Source: Planctomycetota bacterium (GTDB lineage: Bacteria > Planctomycetota > Phycisphaerae > Phycisphaerales > UBA1924). Taken from it: DNA of 33,282 bases. This document shows positions 16,711 through 24,798 of this stretch, one piece after another (within the stretch, counting starts at the first letter, position 1; each line of letters opens with the position of its first letter). The notes beneath the pieces are model-generated. The model was given only the letters and a program-made list of their open reading frames with translations, did not search any database and was not told the DNA's origin. Position numbers and translations under genes: made by a program. The stretch is from contig JAUZRR010000031.1 in the NCBI GenBank assembly GCA_030950285.1, positions 1 to 33,282 on the forward strand, given 5' to 3'.

Positions 16711-17861
16711 CGCACCACGATCCTTCTGCCATCGCGCAACCCAGACCCGCCGCCGGGTGCCGCAAGCCGCACCACCGTGTCCCCAGCCGCAACCCCCTCG
16801 ACCACCTCGATCTCTTCCCGCCCGCGGGCACCAAACCGACATTCCACCCACGCAGCCCGCCCGCCGCGATCGACAAACACCCCCCGCGCCCCCTCCACAA
16901 CACCCACAAACGCCAGCGGCACCGCAACAACGTCCACATGCCGAGCCGTCTCGATATACGCCTCGGCCCGCTGCCCGATCGCCCAGTGCTCAGCCAGCCG
17001 CTCGATCGCCACATCCACCACAAACTCCCGCGTCTCGGGATCCACCTCCCGACCGAGCCTCGCGACATGCCCGGGCAGCGGGTCGCTCGGCGCAGACCGC
17101 AACACCACCCGCGCCGGCTGGTCGGACGCCAGCGACCCCATCGCCGTCTCGTCCACCCACGCCGACACCCAGATCTCATCGAGCCCGATCAACAGAAAGA
17201 TCGACGACCCGGGCACGACGATGTCCCCCGGGTCGCGGTCACGCCGCACGATCAGCCCGTCAAACGGCGCCACGATCACCGTGTCCTCGAGCCGCGCTTG
17301 CTGAAACTCGAGCGTCTTCTGTGCCGCGATCAGCAGCATCTCGCCCTCAGCAATCGCCGCCTCGGCCCGGGCAAGCTCGGCCTGCGCGATCGCCGCCTGC
17401 TCTTGCGATTTGTCGATCTCCGTCTCCGTCGCCGCACCCTTGGCAAACGACTCCCGCGACCGCTTGTCCAACCGCTCAGCCTGCCGCACCACCGCCAACG
17501 CCCGCGTCTTGTCGGCACGCAACCGCTCCAGCCCAGCCTCAGCAGCCCTCGCGTTGGCCTGGGCGATCTCCACCTGACGCACAAAGTCGCGATCGTCGAG
17601 TGTGGCGATCGTCTGCCCGGCTGTCACATGGTCGCCCTGATCCACATCCAGTTCCAGCAACCTCCCCTGGATCTTCGAGGAAACCACCGTCGAGGTCCGC
17701 GCCTCGACCGTCCCCGTCCCCATCACCTCCACCACAAGATCACTGGCAACAACCTCGTGCCCCACCACCGGCGTCGGACGCAACACCCGCACATACACCA
17801 CCGCGCCAACACCCACAACCACCAACGCACCAAGCAGAATCCGCCGCACCCACCGCTTCAT
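16707..17861 (-). CDS. Periplasmic adaptor (membrane fusion) protein, HlyD/DevB-like
   Basis: 384 aa. An N-terminal anchor (about 8-24) is followed by a beta-barrel/lipoyl half (GRLLELDVDQGDHVTAGQTIATLDD, about 66-90), a long helical hairpin (about 95-195, Ala/Glu/Gln-rich) and the second lipoyl half (DTVIVAPFDGLIVRRDRDPGDIV, about 213-235). It links the permease to an outer-membrane channel. No TolC-like gene is present. Translation starts at the ATG at 17861, with GAAAGG about 8 nt upstream as a ribosome binding site. It is the first gene of a four-gene operon with 4-nt overlaps. Confidence 0.92.
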   Translation of the reverse strand: MKRWVRRILLGALVVVGVGAVVYVRVLRPTPVVGHEVVASDLVVEVMGTGTVEARTSTVVSSKIQGRLLELDVDQGDHVTAGQTIATLDDRDFVRQVEIAQANARAAEAGLERLRADKTRALAVVRQAERLDKRSRESFAKGAATETEIDKSQEQAAIAQAELARAEAAIAEGEMLLIAAQKTLEFQQARLEDTVIVAPFDGLIVRRDRDPGDIVVPGSSIFLLIGLDEIWVSAWVDETAMGSLASDQPARVVLRSAPSDPLPGHVARLGREVDPETREFVVDVAIERLAEHWAIGQRAEAYIETARHVDVVAVPLAFVGVVEGARGVFVDRGGRAAWVECRFGARGREEIEVVEGVAAGDTVVRLAAPGGGSGLRDGRRIVVR

Positions 17862-17929
17862 ACGTTGACCTTTCGCCTGGTATCTACTACCCAGTTCAAG
17901 CAGCCCCAGATGAAACCCGGAACTCGCGC

Positions 17930-17935
17930 ACTATA
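17930..17935 (-). promoter_or_regulatory. Possible -10 box TATAGT for the exporter operon
   Basis: TATAGT on the minus strand, about 68 nt before the adaptor ATG. The -35 region is weak. A normal leader with a ribosome binding site follows, unlike the leaderless-looking genes nearby. Confidence 0.35.
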
Positions 17936-18017
17936 CACACCGAGCGCGCATGACGAAACACGCTGAAAAACATACAAAATGCACAGAACTCACAGCAACG
18001 TTCAACGCCGGCTCACG

Positions 18018-18623
18018 TCACCCAGCCGAGCCGTCGCGCTCCCGTCCACCCCAACTCATCAACCCCACAAACACCAGCAGCGATCCCGACACGATCAGCC
18101 ACAGCCGCGAATCGTCGTCCCGAGCCCACCGCCCCAGCCGCGACTCAACGAGCCGTAGCTCCGGAAGCCGGATCGGCGCGGGCTCAAGGCTCGGAAAGAC
18201 CGACACGTTCGACCGCGCCGGGTCGTCCACCTCCACGATCGTCGCCTGACTCACCGGCACCAGGTTCAACTGACTCGCCGCAAGCGCCCGAACCACCGTC
18301 GGCTCGTGCGACTCGAGCGCCACCAGATACCGCTCGTGCTTGAAGAGCCGCTCCTCCCGCTGCTGCTCGATCGCCACCGCACGGTCCCGCTGCCACTCTG
18401 CCTCAGCCAGATCCCCCTGCGCAGGGATCACCACCGTGTACCCCAAAAGCACCAGCCCCGCGATCAGAAACAACCACCCCGGATCAAACCCGTCGATCGG
18501 ACGAGCCGGGCGGACCGAGACCGCCGACCGCCGACCACGAACCGTCCGCACAGGGTCAACCCGCGCAGACCGACCCGGAGCTTCCCCGTCAGCCGTTGTC
18601 GTTTTCTGTGGGCGCGCACGCAT
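18018..18623 (-). CDS. Two-helix membrane protein, unknown
   Basis: 201 aa, not a family I recognise. A basic N-terminus precedes a first helix (about 49-68), a charged helical periplasmic region (about 70-170, starting AEAEWQRDRAVAIEQQREE), and a second helix (about 174-192). A strong Shine-Dalgarno sequence, AGGAGG, lies 9 nt before the ATG, the best in the window. It is transcribed toward the exporter operon (157 bp away) and could be cotranscribed with it. Confidence 0.7.
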   Translation of the reverse strand: MRARPQKTTTADGEAPGRSARVDPVRTVRGRRSAVSVRPARPIDGFDPGWLFLIAGLVLLGYTVVIPAQGDLAEAEWQRDRAVAIEQQREERLFKHERYLVALESHEPTVVRALAASQLNLVPVSQATIVEVDDPARSNVSVFPSLEPAPIRLPELRLVESRLGRWARDDDSRLWLIVSGSLLVFVGLMSWGGRERDGSAG

Positions 18624-18761
18624 AGAGTCTTCCTCCTATCGGCTTCCAACCACGCTGCCCGTCCAGACTTTCCCCCCACGCACCCCACCCCCCCCCGCAC
18701 GCCACGCGCACCACACAACGCTCCACCTTCCCACGGCCTCCACCTCCCACGCCCCAACCCA

Positions 18762-18767
18762 TACACT
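18762..18767 (+). promoter_or_regulatory. -10-like box TACACT
   Basis: TACACT ends 8 nt before the ATG at 18776; the intervening bases are C-rich with no Shine-Dalgarno sequence. Confidence 0.35.
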
Positions 18768-18775
18768 TCCCTCCC

Positions 18776-20209
18776 ATGCCCCCCTCCACACCCCGCACCA
18801 TCCTCATCACCGGCCTCGGCACCGTCTCCGCACTCGGCTCAGGCATCGACGTCCTCTGGCAAGGGCTCCTCGAGGGCCGATCCGGCCTCGGGCCCATCCA
18901 CCGCATCGACGCCACCGGCTTCCGCAGCTCACTCGGCGGCGATGTCCCCGACTTCACCGCAAAGACCCTCGTCCCCAAGCACTACCGCAAAGCCGTCAAA
19001 GTCATGGCCCGCGACACCGAACTCGCCGTCGGTGCCGCACTCTTTGCCGTCCAGGACGCCAACCTCGAAACCCGAGCCACCACCGACGACAACCCCACCT
19101 ACTCCCCCTCGCGCACCGGCTGCCACATCGGCGCCGGCCTCATCGCCGCCGAGACCGACGAGCTCGCCCCCGCCATCGCCACCGCAACCGACGAATCAGG
19201 CGCCTTCCGCGAACGCCTCTGGGGCACCAACACCGACGCCGGAGGCAACGCCGGCATGAACAACCTCCCCCCCCTCTGGCTCCTCAAGTATCTCCCCAAC
19301 ATGCTCGCCTGCCACGTCACCATCCTCCACGGCTGCGAAGGGCCGAGCAACACCATCACCTGCGCCGAAGCCAGCGGCCTGCTCAGCCTGGGCGAAAGCC
19401 TCCGCGTCATCCAACGCGACGACGCCGACTGCTGCTTCGCCGGCGGCACCGAAAGCAAGCTCAACCTCATGGGCTTTGCACGCCTCGATATCACCGGCCG
19501 ACTCGCACCAACCCCCACCACCCCAACCCCCACCACCACCAACGCCTCGGACTTCGTCCGCCCCTTCGACCCCGACGCCACCGGCACGCTCGCCGCAGAG
19601 GGCGGCGGCGTCGTCATCCTCGAAGAAGCCGCCCACGCCCACGCCCGCGGCACCACCCCCTACGCCGAGGTCCTCGGCTTCGGCGCAGCCCAGAGCCCCC
19701 CGCCCTTCCCCGTCGTTGACCTGTCCCACACCAATCACGACACCCAAACCGCAACCGACACCAACGAATCCCCAAGCGACGGCCTGCGCTACGCGATCGA
19801 AGCCGCCCTCCACGACGCCGGAATCTCCCCAGCCGACATCGACGCCATCGTCCCCACCGCCGCAGGCATCCCAGAACCCGACGCGACCGAAGCCCAAGCC
19901 CTCCGCGCCGTCTTCGGCGATCGGCTCGGCGAGATCCCGCTGGTCACCATCCGCCCAAACCTCGGCGACTGCCAGGCCGGCAACGGTGCACTCCAGGTCG
20001 CAGCCGCCTGCTTGTGCCTCCGCGAGCAGAAGCTCCCCGCACGACTCCACGCCGGAACACCCGCGCCCGGGCTCGACGCCGGCAACGCACCAGCCCGCCA
20101 GGCAACGCTCGGCTGTATGCTCGTCTGCTCCACCTCGCTCGGCGGGCAGAACGCCGCGGTTGTCCTCCGACACACCCCACCCAAATCACCACGACCAGCG
20201 AACACATAG
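18776..20209 (+). CDS. Ketosynthase-fold protein lacking KS catalytic residues
   Basis: 477 aa, with the fold of FabF-type beta-ketoacyl-ACP synthases: RTILITGLGTVSALGSG at the start, the active-site region near GPSNTITCAEASG (189-201), and a glycine-rich C-terminal part. An ungapped alignment by eye to FabF puts E198 at the nucleophile cysteine (C196 is two residues off), T361 at the first active-site histidine (PTAAGIPEPDATE) and D398 at the second (NLGDCQAGNG), with R393 for the lysine. This resembles chain-length-factor or other non-condensing subunits. No partner KS or ACP gene is adjacent. A Thr/Pro run (about 245-256) is encoded by short tandem repeats. The fold is confident; lack of activity is inferred. 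Confidence 0.82.
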   Translation: MPPSTPRTILITGLGTVSALGSGIDVLWQGLLEGRSGLGPIHRIDATGFRSSLGGDVPDFTAKTLVPKHYRKAVKVMARDTELAVGAALFAVQDANLETRATTDDNPTYSPSRTGCHIGAGLIAAETDELAPAIATATDESGAFRERLWGTNTDAGGNAGMNNLPPLWLLKYLPNMLACHVTILHGCEGPSNTITCAEASGLLSLGESLRVIQRDDADCCFAGGTESKLNLMGFARLDITGRLAPTPTTPTPTTTNASDFVRPFDPDATGTLAAEGGGVVILEEAAHAHARGTTPYAEVLGFGAAQSPPPFPVVDLSHTNHDTQTATDTNESPSDGLRYAIEAALHDAGISPADIDAIVPTAAGIPEPDATEAQALRAVFGDRLGEIPLVTIRPNLGDCQAGNGALQVAAACLCLREQKLPARLHAGTPAPGLDAGNAPARQATLGCMLVCSTSLGGQNAAVVLRHTPPKSPRPANT

Positions 20210-20266
20210 AGACATGTCCGCACCCGACCCCGCGTGAAGGTCGGCCAGGGCTACACACCATCTTCC

Positions 20267-20272
20267 AAGGAG
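20267..20272 (+). promoter_or_regulatory. Ribosome binding site AAGGAG
   Basis: AAGGAG with an 8-nt spacer to the ATG at 20281. It fixes the start of the GxxExxY-like gene, whose reading frame stays open well upstream. Confidence 0.7.
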
Positions 20273-20280
20273 TTTCAACA

Positions 20281-20934
20281 ATGTACGACGAAAGAAGCGG
20301 ACAAAGCAGATACGGCAATCGCGGCGGCGGGCGCGGTGATGGCGGCGGCGGCGGTGGCGGCGGCGGGTACCGACGCGACGACCGACGACCCGACAACCGC
20401 AGCGACCGCGGCGACAACCGAGGCACACCACTCTCCGAACTCGACCCCGAACTCACCGACATGAGCCGCCGCGTCATCGGCTGCGCAATCGAAGTCCACA
20501 AAGCACTCGGCCCGGGATACGCCATCGAGGTCTACACCAACGCACTCCACCAGGAACTCACCGAACAAGGCATCACCTACAAAGCCGACCACAAGCTCAC
20601 GGTCACCTACAAAGACAAAGACGTCGGCACAATCAACGCCGGCCTCTTCGTCGGCGACCGATTCATCGTCGAACTCCTCGCCCGCGTCGGCGAAGTAGGC
20701 TCGGCCGAACGCAGCGCCCTCCGCGCCGAACTCCGGGCCGCCGACCTCGAGCTCGGCCTGGTCATCAACTTCGGCGAACGCCGACTCAAGGACGGCCTCG
20801 TCCGCGTCCTCAACCCCGACAAAATCAACGCCCTCCGCGAAGAACGGGCCGAGGAAGAGGATGACGACGACGAATACGAGGACGACGACGAGTACGAAGA
20901 CGAAGACGAAGAAGACGAAGAAGACGAAGACTAA
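20281..20934 (+). CDS. GxxExxY-like protein with RGG head and acidic tail, core residues changed
   Basis: 217 aa. The middle (about 58-180) matches GxxExxY-family proteins, which have a PD-(D/E)xK nuclease-like fold: VIGCAIEVHKALGPGYAIEVYTNAL, then INAGLFVGDRFIVELLA and LELGLVINFG. The name motif is altered (GYAIEVY, residues 79-85). The usual Asp of RADLLV is G121, and the usual ExK is ELL (131-133), so a metal-dependent nuclease site looks lost. The N-terminus (1-48) is Gly/Arg-rich with RGG-type repeats, and the last 30 residues are almost all Asp/Glu. These flanks suggest nucleic-acid or protein binding. Normal members lack them as far as I know. Confidence 0.83.
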   Translation: MYDERSGQSRYGNRGGGRGDGGGGGGGGGYRRDDRRPDNRSDRGDNRGTPLSELDPELTDMSRRVIGCAIEVHKALGPGYAIEVYTNALHQELTEQGITYKADHKLTVTYKDKDVGTINAGLFVGDRFIVELLARVGEVGSAERSALRAELRAADLELGLVINFGERRLKDGLVRVLNPDKINALREERAEEEDDDDEYEDDDEYEDEDEEDEEDED

Positions 20935-21008
20935 AACGCCCCCTCATCGCTCCCCCGCAACAACCAATCCCGAACACAACCTCGGGACACACGCCCAACC
21001 ACTCACCC

Positions 21009-21034
21009 GACCGGCAGAATCATCCCTGCCGGTC
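21009..21034 (+). terminator. Rho-independent-type terminator
   Basis: GACCGGCAG (21009-21017) and CTGCCGGTC (21026-21034) form a 9-bp perfect stem with an 8-nt loop, followed by GTTTCGTT. It lies 75 bp after the GxxExxY-like gene. Confidence 0.7.
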
Positions 21035-21040
21035 GTTTCG

Positions 21041-21070
21041 TTGCACAAAAGCCCGCCCGCCTGATACCCT
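21041..21070 (+). promoter_or_regulatory. Promoter TTGCAC-18-TACCCT (extended -10)
   Basis: TTGCAC (21041-21046), an 18-nt spacer and TGATACCCT (21062-21070), in which TGA forms an extended -10. The ATG at 21086 would have a leader of only about 8 nt. Confidence 0.5.
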
Positions 21071-21085
21071 GCCCATCTCACCCCT

Positions 21086-22390
21086 ATGCGCATCCTCCAC
21101 ATCTCAACCCGGCTCATCCTCGGCGGCAGCCAGGAAAACACCGTCCTCAGCTGCGAAGGACAAGCACGACTCGGCCACGAGGTCCACCTCGCCTTCGGCC
21201 CCATCTTCGGCCCCGAAGGCTCACTCCTCGCCCGCGTCGAAGCATTCAACCAACGCTGCCAATCCAACAAAGAGCACACCACGACCGCCGAACCCTGCAC
21301 CCCCATCGGCATCCACGTCGTCCCCAACCTCTGCCGTGAGCTCTCCCCGCGCAAAGACCTCCGCGCCTTCCGCGAACTCAAACGCCTCATCGAGCAACTC
21401 CAACCCGACATCGTCCACACCCACTCCAGCAAAGCCGGCGTCCTCGGCCGCGCCGCCGCGTGGAGTGTCCTCGCCCGCAACGCCCACGCCCATAGAGCCC
21501 CTCGCGCAAGCGAGGGGACACTATGCCCCGCCATCATCCACACCATCCACGGCCCACCATTCATGCCCATCGAAGGCAACCCCCTCACGCGCACAAAGAT
21601 CCGCCTCAAAAACCACCTCTACACACTCGCCGAACGCTTCGCCGCGCGCCGCTGCCACACCATCACCTCGGTCGCCGACGCGATGACCGAACAGTTCCTC
21701 GCCCGCAACATCGGCACCCCCGCCCAATACATCACCGTCCGCAGCGGCATGGAAACCAAGCCCTTCCTCGTCCCCCGCCCCGGCGAAGACCGCGCCACCG
21801 TCCGCAACCAACTCGGCCTCGCCGAATCCGACTTCGTCATCGGCACCGTCGCCCGACTCGCCGAACACAAAGGACACGACGACATCCTCGACGCCCTCGG
21901 CAACGACCTCCGCGACCACCCAAACTGGAAACTCCTCTGGATCGGCGACGGATGGTGGGGCGACCGCCTCCGCGCACGGGCAGCAAGCATGGGCCTCACC
22001 AACCAACTCATCACCACCGGCCTGGTCCCAAACGACCGCGTCCCCGCGATGCTCCGCGCCATGGACATCCTCGTCCACCCAAGCTCACGCGAAGGACTCC
22101 CCCGCACCGTCCCCCAGGCCCTCCTCACCGGCGTCACCCCCATCGCCTACGACGCCGACGGCACCCGCGAGATGTGCCGCACCAACCAAACCGGTATCCT
22201 CGTCCCGGTCGGCGATCGCAACACACTCCGCGCCGCCGTCGTACAACTCCACGACGACCCCGACCTCCGCCTTCGCCTGGCTGCCACAGGCCGCGCCGAG
22301 TGCGCCCGCGAGTTCACCGCCGAGCGAATGGTCCAACACCTCGAAGAGGTCTATGCCAATGCCTTGCACACCATCCACCCCGATCACTAG
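21086..22390 (+). CDS. Glycosyltransferase family 4 (GT-B fold)
   Basis: 434 aa. N-terminal MRILHISTRLILGGSQENTVL is the GT4 opening with the Gly-Gly donor loop; DIVHTHSSKAGVLGR (108-122) follows, then the C-terminal nucleotide-sugar domain with FVIGTVARLAEHKGHDDIL, LLWIGDG and SSREGLPRTVPQAL. The final Glu of the usual EX7E motif is Gln here, which I recall from other GT4 subgroups. Residues 136-146 (HRAPRASEGTL) are encoded by palindrome A, so a repeat has entered the protein between the two conserved parts of the N-terminal domain. The target is probably an exopolysaccharide or cell-surface glycan. Confidence 0.9.
   Translation: MRILHISTRLILGGSQENTVLSCEGQARLGHEVHLAFGPIFGPEGSLLARVEAFNQRCQSNKEHTTTAEPCTPIGIHVVPNLCRELSPRKDLRAFRELKRLIEQLQPDIVHTHSSKAGVLGRAAAWSVLARNAHAHRAPRASEGTLCPAIIHTIHGPPFMPIEGNPLTRTKIRLKNHLYTLAERFAARRCHTITSVADAMTEQFLARNIGTPAQYITVRSGMETKPFLVPRPGEDRATVRNQLGLAESDFVIGTVARLAEHKGHDDILDALGNDLRDHPNWKLLWIGDGWWGDRLRARAASMGLTNQLITTGLVPNDRVPAMLRAMDILVHPSSREGLPRTVPQALLTGVTPIAYDADGTREMCRTNQTGILVPVGDRNTLRAAVVQLHDDPDLRLRLAATGRAECAREFTAERMVQHLEEVYANALHTIHPDH
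21498..21517 (+). repeat. REP-like palindrome A, copy 4 (inside glycosyltransferase)
   Basis: Perfect core CCCCTCGC-GCAA-GCGAGGGG with ATAGAG before and ACA after, as in intergenic copies. It is read in frame in the glycosyltransferase gene. Confidence 0.85.
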
Positions 22391-22413
22391 AACATCGGTG
22401 GTGCGCTCGCGTT

Positions 22414-22438
22414 GTGTGCCACGGCTCTGTGAGCCGTG
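22414..22438 (+). repeat. REP-like palindrome C, single arm
   Basis: GTGTGCCACGGCTCTGTGAG and the following CCGTG match the reverse complement of 11828-11854 with one difference over 25 nt. It contains the hairpin CACGGCTC/GAGCCGTG. Confidence 0.7.
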
Positions 22439-22463
22439 CCGACGAGCCCTGTCGCGCTGTTGC

Positions 22464-22530
22464 CCCCTCGCTCGCGCAAGGGGCTCTATGTTGTCGGATG
22501 TTTGGTCGAGCCCCTCGCGCAAGCGAGGGG
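22464..22530. repeat. REP-like palindrome A, inverted pair (copies 5 and 6)
   Basis: Copy 5 (22464-22483, minus orientation, two substitutions) and copy 6 (22511-22530, plus orientation, perfect), separated by 27 nt. The paired, opposed arrangement matches 1277-1370. Copy 6 overlaps the predicted N-terminus of the next gene. Confidence 0.75.
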
Positions 22531-24608
22531 ACAAAGCAACACCCACAAAACGCCCACAAAACCGCAATACTCATACACTCCGAACGCTGGTCACGATCTG
22601 CCTCATCCTCCTCCTCTCTCTCCACGCCCACGCCCAACGCCTCGACCTCGGCCCCTCCGCCACCACCCCAAAGCCCGGCGACGGCCTGGCTGCCCTCACG
22701 CTCGCCGACCTCCTCGACAACGAAGCAAGAGCCCTCCAAGCACCTGACGAAACAGCACACGCCGCCCTCCGCCGACTCGCCAGCAGACTCCTCCGCGAAG
22801 GCGAAAACGCCGGCCAGCCCGGCAGCGAAGCCGTCCTCGCCGGCCTCACCCTCGCCAGCAACCGCGCCGAGCTCGACACGCTCCTCACCGCCCAGGACAC
22901 CCCCACCCGCCGCTACATCGCCGACATCATCGACACCACCGAGCACTCGATCCGCCCCCGCGAGATCGACCTCCTCCTCCGCGACGCCCTCGCACCACTG
23001 GTCACCAACGCAAGCCCGAACTGCGGCTGGTGGCTTGACGAACCAGCAACGACACCACACGCCACGATCGACACCACCTCCCTCGCCGCACTCCTCGACC
23101 ACCGCTTCATCACCGACAACGCCACCACCGCCCTGACCCAACTCATCGAGCTCTGCCAAGCCGCCGAGCACGAACCCGCCTACCGCAACACCGCCGTCGA
23201 GTGGGCCGACCTCGTCACCCGCGCCGCCCGCGCGCTCGACGAACCCGCCAACTGGCTCGACATGCCCGCCCGCGACCGCCTCCGCGCCGACCTGTCGGCC
23301 GGCCTCGAGTTGCTCTTTGACGAGCCCGAGACCGCCCGTGCCTCACTCGCCCGCACCGCAACACTCCTCGACATCATCAACGCGACCGATGCCCTTGATT
23401 CCAAGCTCCAATCGCGCGACCTGCGCGACGCGGTCAACCGTCTCGTTGCCGCCGCCGATGGCGATCCCAAACGCGCGCCAGACACTGTCCACGCAATCGC
23501 GACAGCCTACCTCCGCGCCCTCAAACTCCTCGACGCCGAAACCACCCTCCCGCCGCCAAACGCACTCGTCCGCCAGGTCCGCCCGCTGCGCGAACCCCTC
23601 TCCCGCGCCCACCGCACCTCGGCCGACCGCCTCGCGTTGCGCTTGCCCGACATCCTCGCCACCCCCGACCCGATGACCAACCCCGGCCTGCTCGCCGCGA
23701 TCAACGCCCTCACCCGGACCGCCGCCGACCTCGCCCTGCCGCAAACCCTCTCCACCATGCTCACCACCTGGACCGGCGACCCCAGCCGTCCGCCGCCCCC
23801 CACCACGCGCGAACCGATGCCGACACGCGAGCTCGGCGCGCTGGCTGTCCATATCCAGCAGCTCGCCATCGCCGCGAGCAAGCCCGCCGAAGCAGCCAAC
23901 GCCCTCGCCCAACTTCGCGAACTCGCCGACATCGCGGCGTTCGTGTTCCACATGCCCGGCGAGGACGAACTCCGCCGCGGCGGGCAATCATCCGGCTGGC
24001 CCGATCTCACCGCCAATCAGCGCGACCGAATCGTGTTCGTGCTCGATCAGGCCCGCGCCGAGTGGATCCGCAGCGCCGCCAGCGACGACGCCCCAGCAAC
24101 AACCGCCCGGCTTCGCACGATCGCTTCAGCCATTGAACTACTCCGCGACGGTGCCGAGATTTCGGTCATGCGCCGCGCGTTCTCCCGTGGGCAACCGCCC
24201 GCGATCAACGCCTGGCCCGGTATCGAACTCACACAACCCGCACTCGACACACTCGCCGAAAATCTCAACCGCGACCTCCCCGAGATCGCCACGCTCATCG
24301 CCCGTGATGATGACCTGTCGCTCGCCGAATCTCGGATTGAGGTGCTGCACAAAGCGTTCGCCGCGGTCCGGCTCATTGCCCGGCTCGAAAGGACCGCGCG
24401 TACCCACTCTTCCACAACCTGCAGCCCCGCCACCGAACTCGCCCTCGGCCCCCCGCTTCCCAACGCATGGCTGCGCCTCCACCGCCACCAACTCGCGACC
24501 ATCTGTCGCGCAGGCTTCGAGGCCTCAGCGTCACGCGCCACCACTCGCCAACAGTTCTCCAAACAGGCAAACACAACCGCCGCCGAAGTGCTCTCCGCGC
24601 TCCGATAA
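22488..24608 (+). CDS. Large helical exported protein, unknown
   Basis: About 706 aa from the ATG at 22488. A hydrophobic segment (LVTICLILLLSLHAHAQ) looks like a signal peptide, but 30 or so basic residues precede it, part of them encoded by palindrome A (SSPSRKRGDKA). The true start is therefore uncertain; a non-ATG start closer to the signal peptide (CTG near 22583) is possible. The mature part is Ala/Leu/Arg-rich and almost entirely predicted helical by eye, with no catalytic motif I recognise. GC and codon style match the neighbours. It follows the glycosyltransferase after a 97-bp repeat-filled gap. Confidence 0.75.
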   Translation: MLSDVWSSPSRKRGDKATPTKRPQNRNTHTLRTLVTICLILLLSLHAHAQRLDLGPSATTPKPGDGLAALTLADLLDNEARALQAPDETAHAALRRLASRLLREGENAGQPGSEAVLAGLTLASNRAELDTLLTAQDTPTRRYIADIIDTTEHSIRPREIDLLLRDALAPLVTNASPNCGWWLDEPATTPHATIDTTSLAALLDHRFITDNATTALTQLIELCQAAEHEPAYRNTAVEWADLVTRAARALDEPANWLDMPARDRLRADLSAGLELLFDEPETARASLARTATLLDIINATDALDSKLQSRDLRDAVNRLVAAADGDPKRAPDTVHAIATAYLRALKLLDAETTLPPPNALVRQVRPLREPLSRAHRTSADRLALRLPDILATPDPMTNPGLLAAINALTRTAADLALPQTLSTMLTTWTGDPSRPPPPTTREPMPTRELGALAVHIQQLAIAASKPAEAANALAQLRELADIAAFVFHMPGEDELRRGGQSSGWPDLTANQRDRIVFVLDQARAEWIRSAASDDAPATTARLRTIASAIELLRDGAEISVMRRAFSRGQPPAINAWPGIELTQPALDTLAENLNRDLPEIATLIARDDDLSLAESRIEVLHKAFAAVRLIARLERTARTHSSTTCSPATELALGPPLPNAWLRLHRHQLATICRAGFEASASRATTRQQFSKQANTTAAEVLSALR

Positions 24609-24798
24609 CATCCGGTGGTTGACCGAATCGTGCCGCCCAACCCAGAGCTTTCAACCCAGCCCAAATACCGCTGCGCTGGCTTTCTCTGGATATACCACCT
24701 ATCAGCGGCCTCCAACCCCTATATCCACAGAGTTGCCCACTTCCAGAGCAACCCGACCCGCCGACCTGCCGATGTTCCACCGAAGCCGGAGATTCAAC

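Noticed and set aside
20214..20237. Seven-codon frame between the KS-like and GxxExxY-like genes
   Set aside because: Too short, no ribosome binding site and no conserved character visible.
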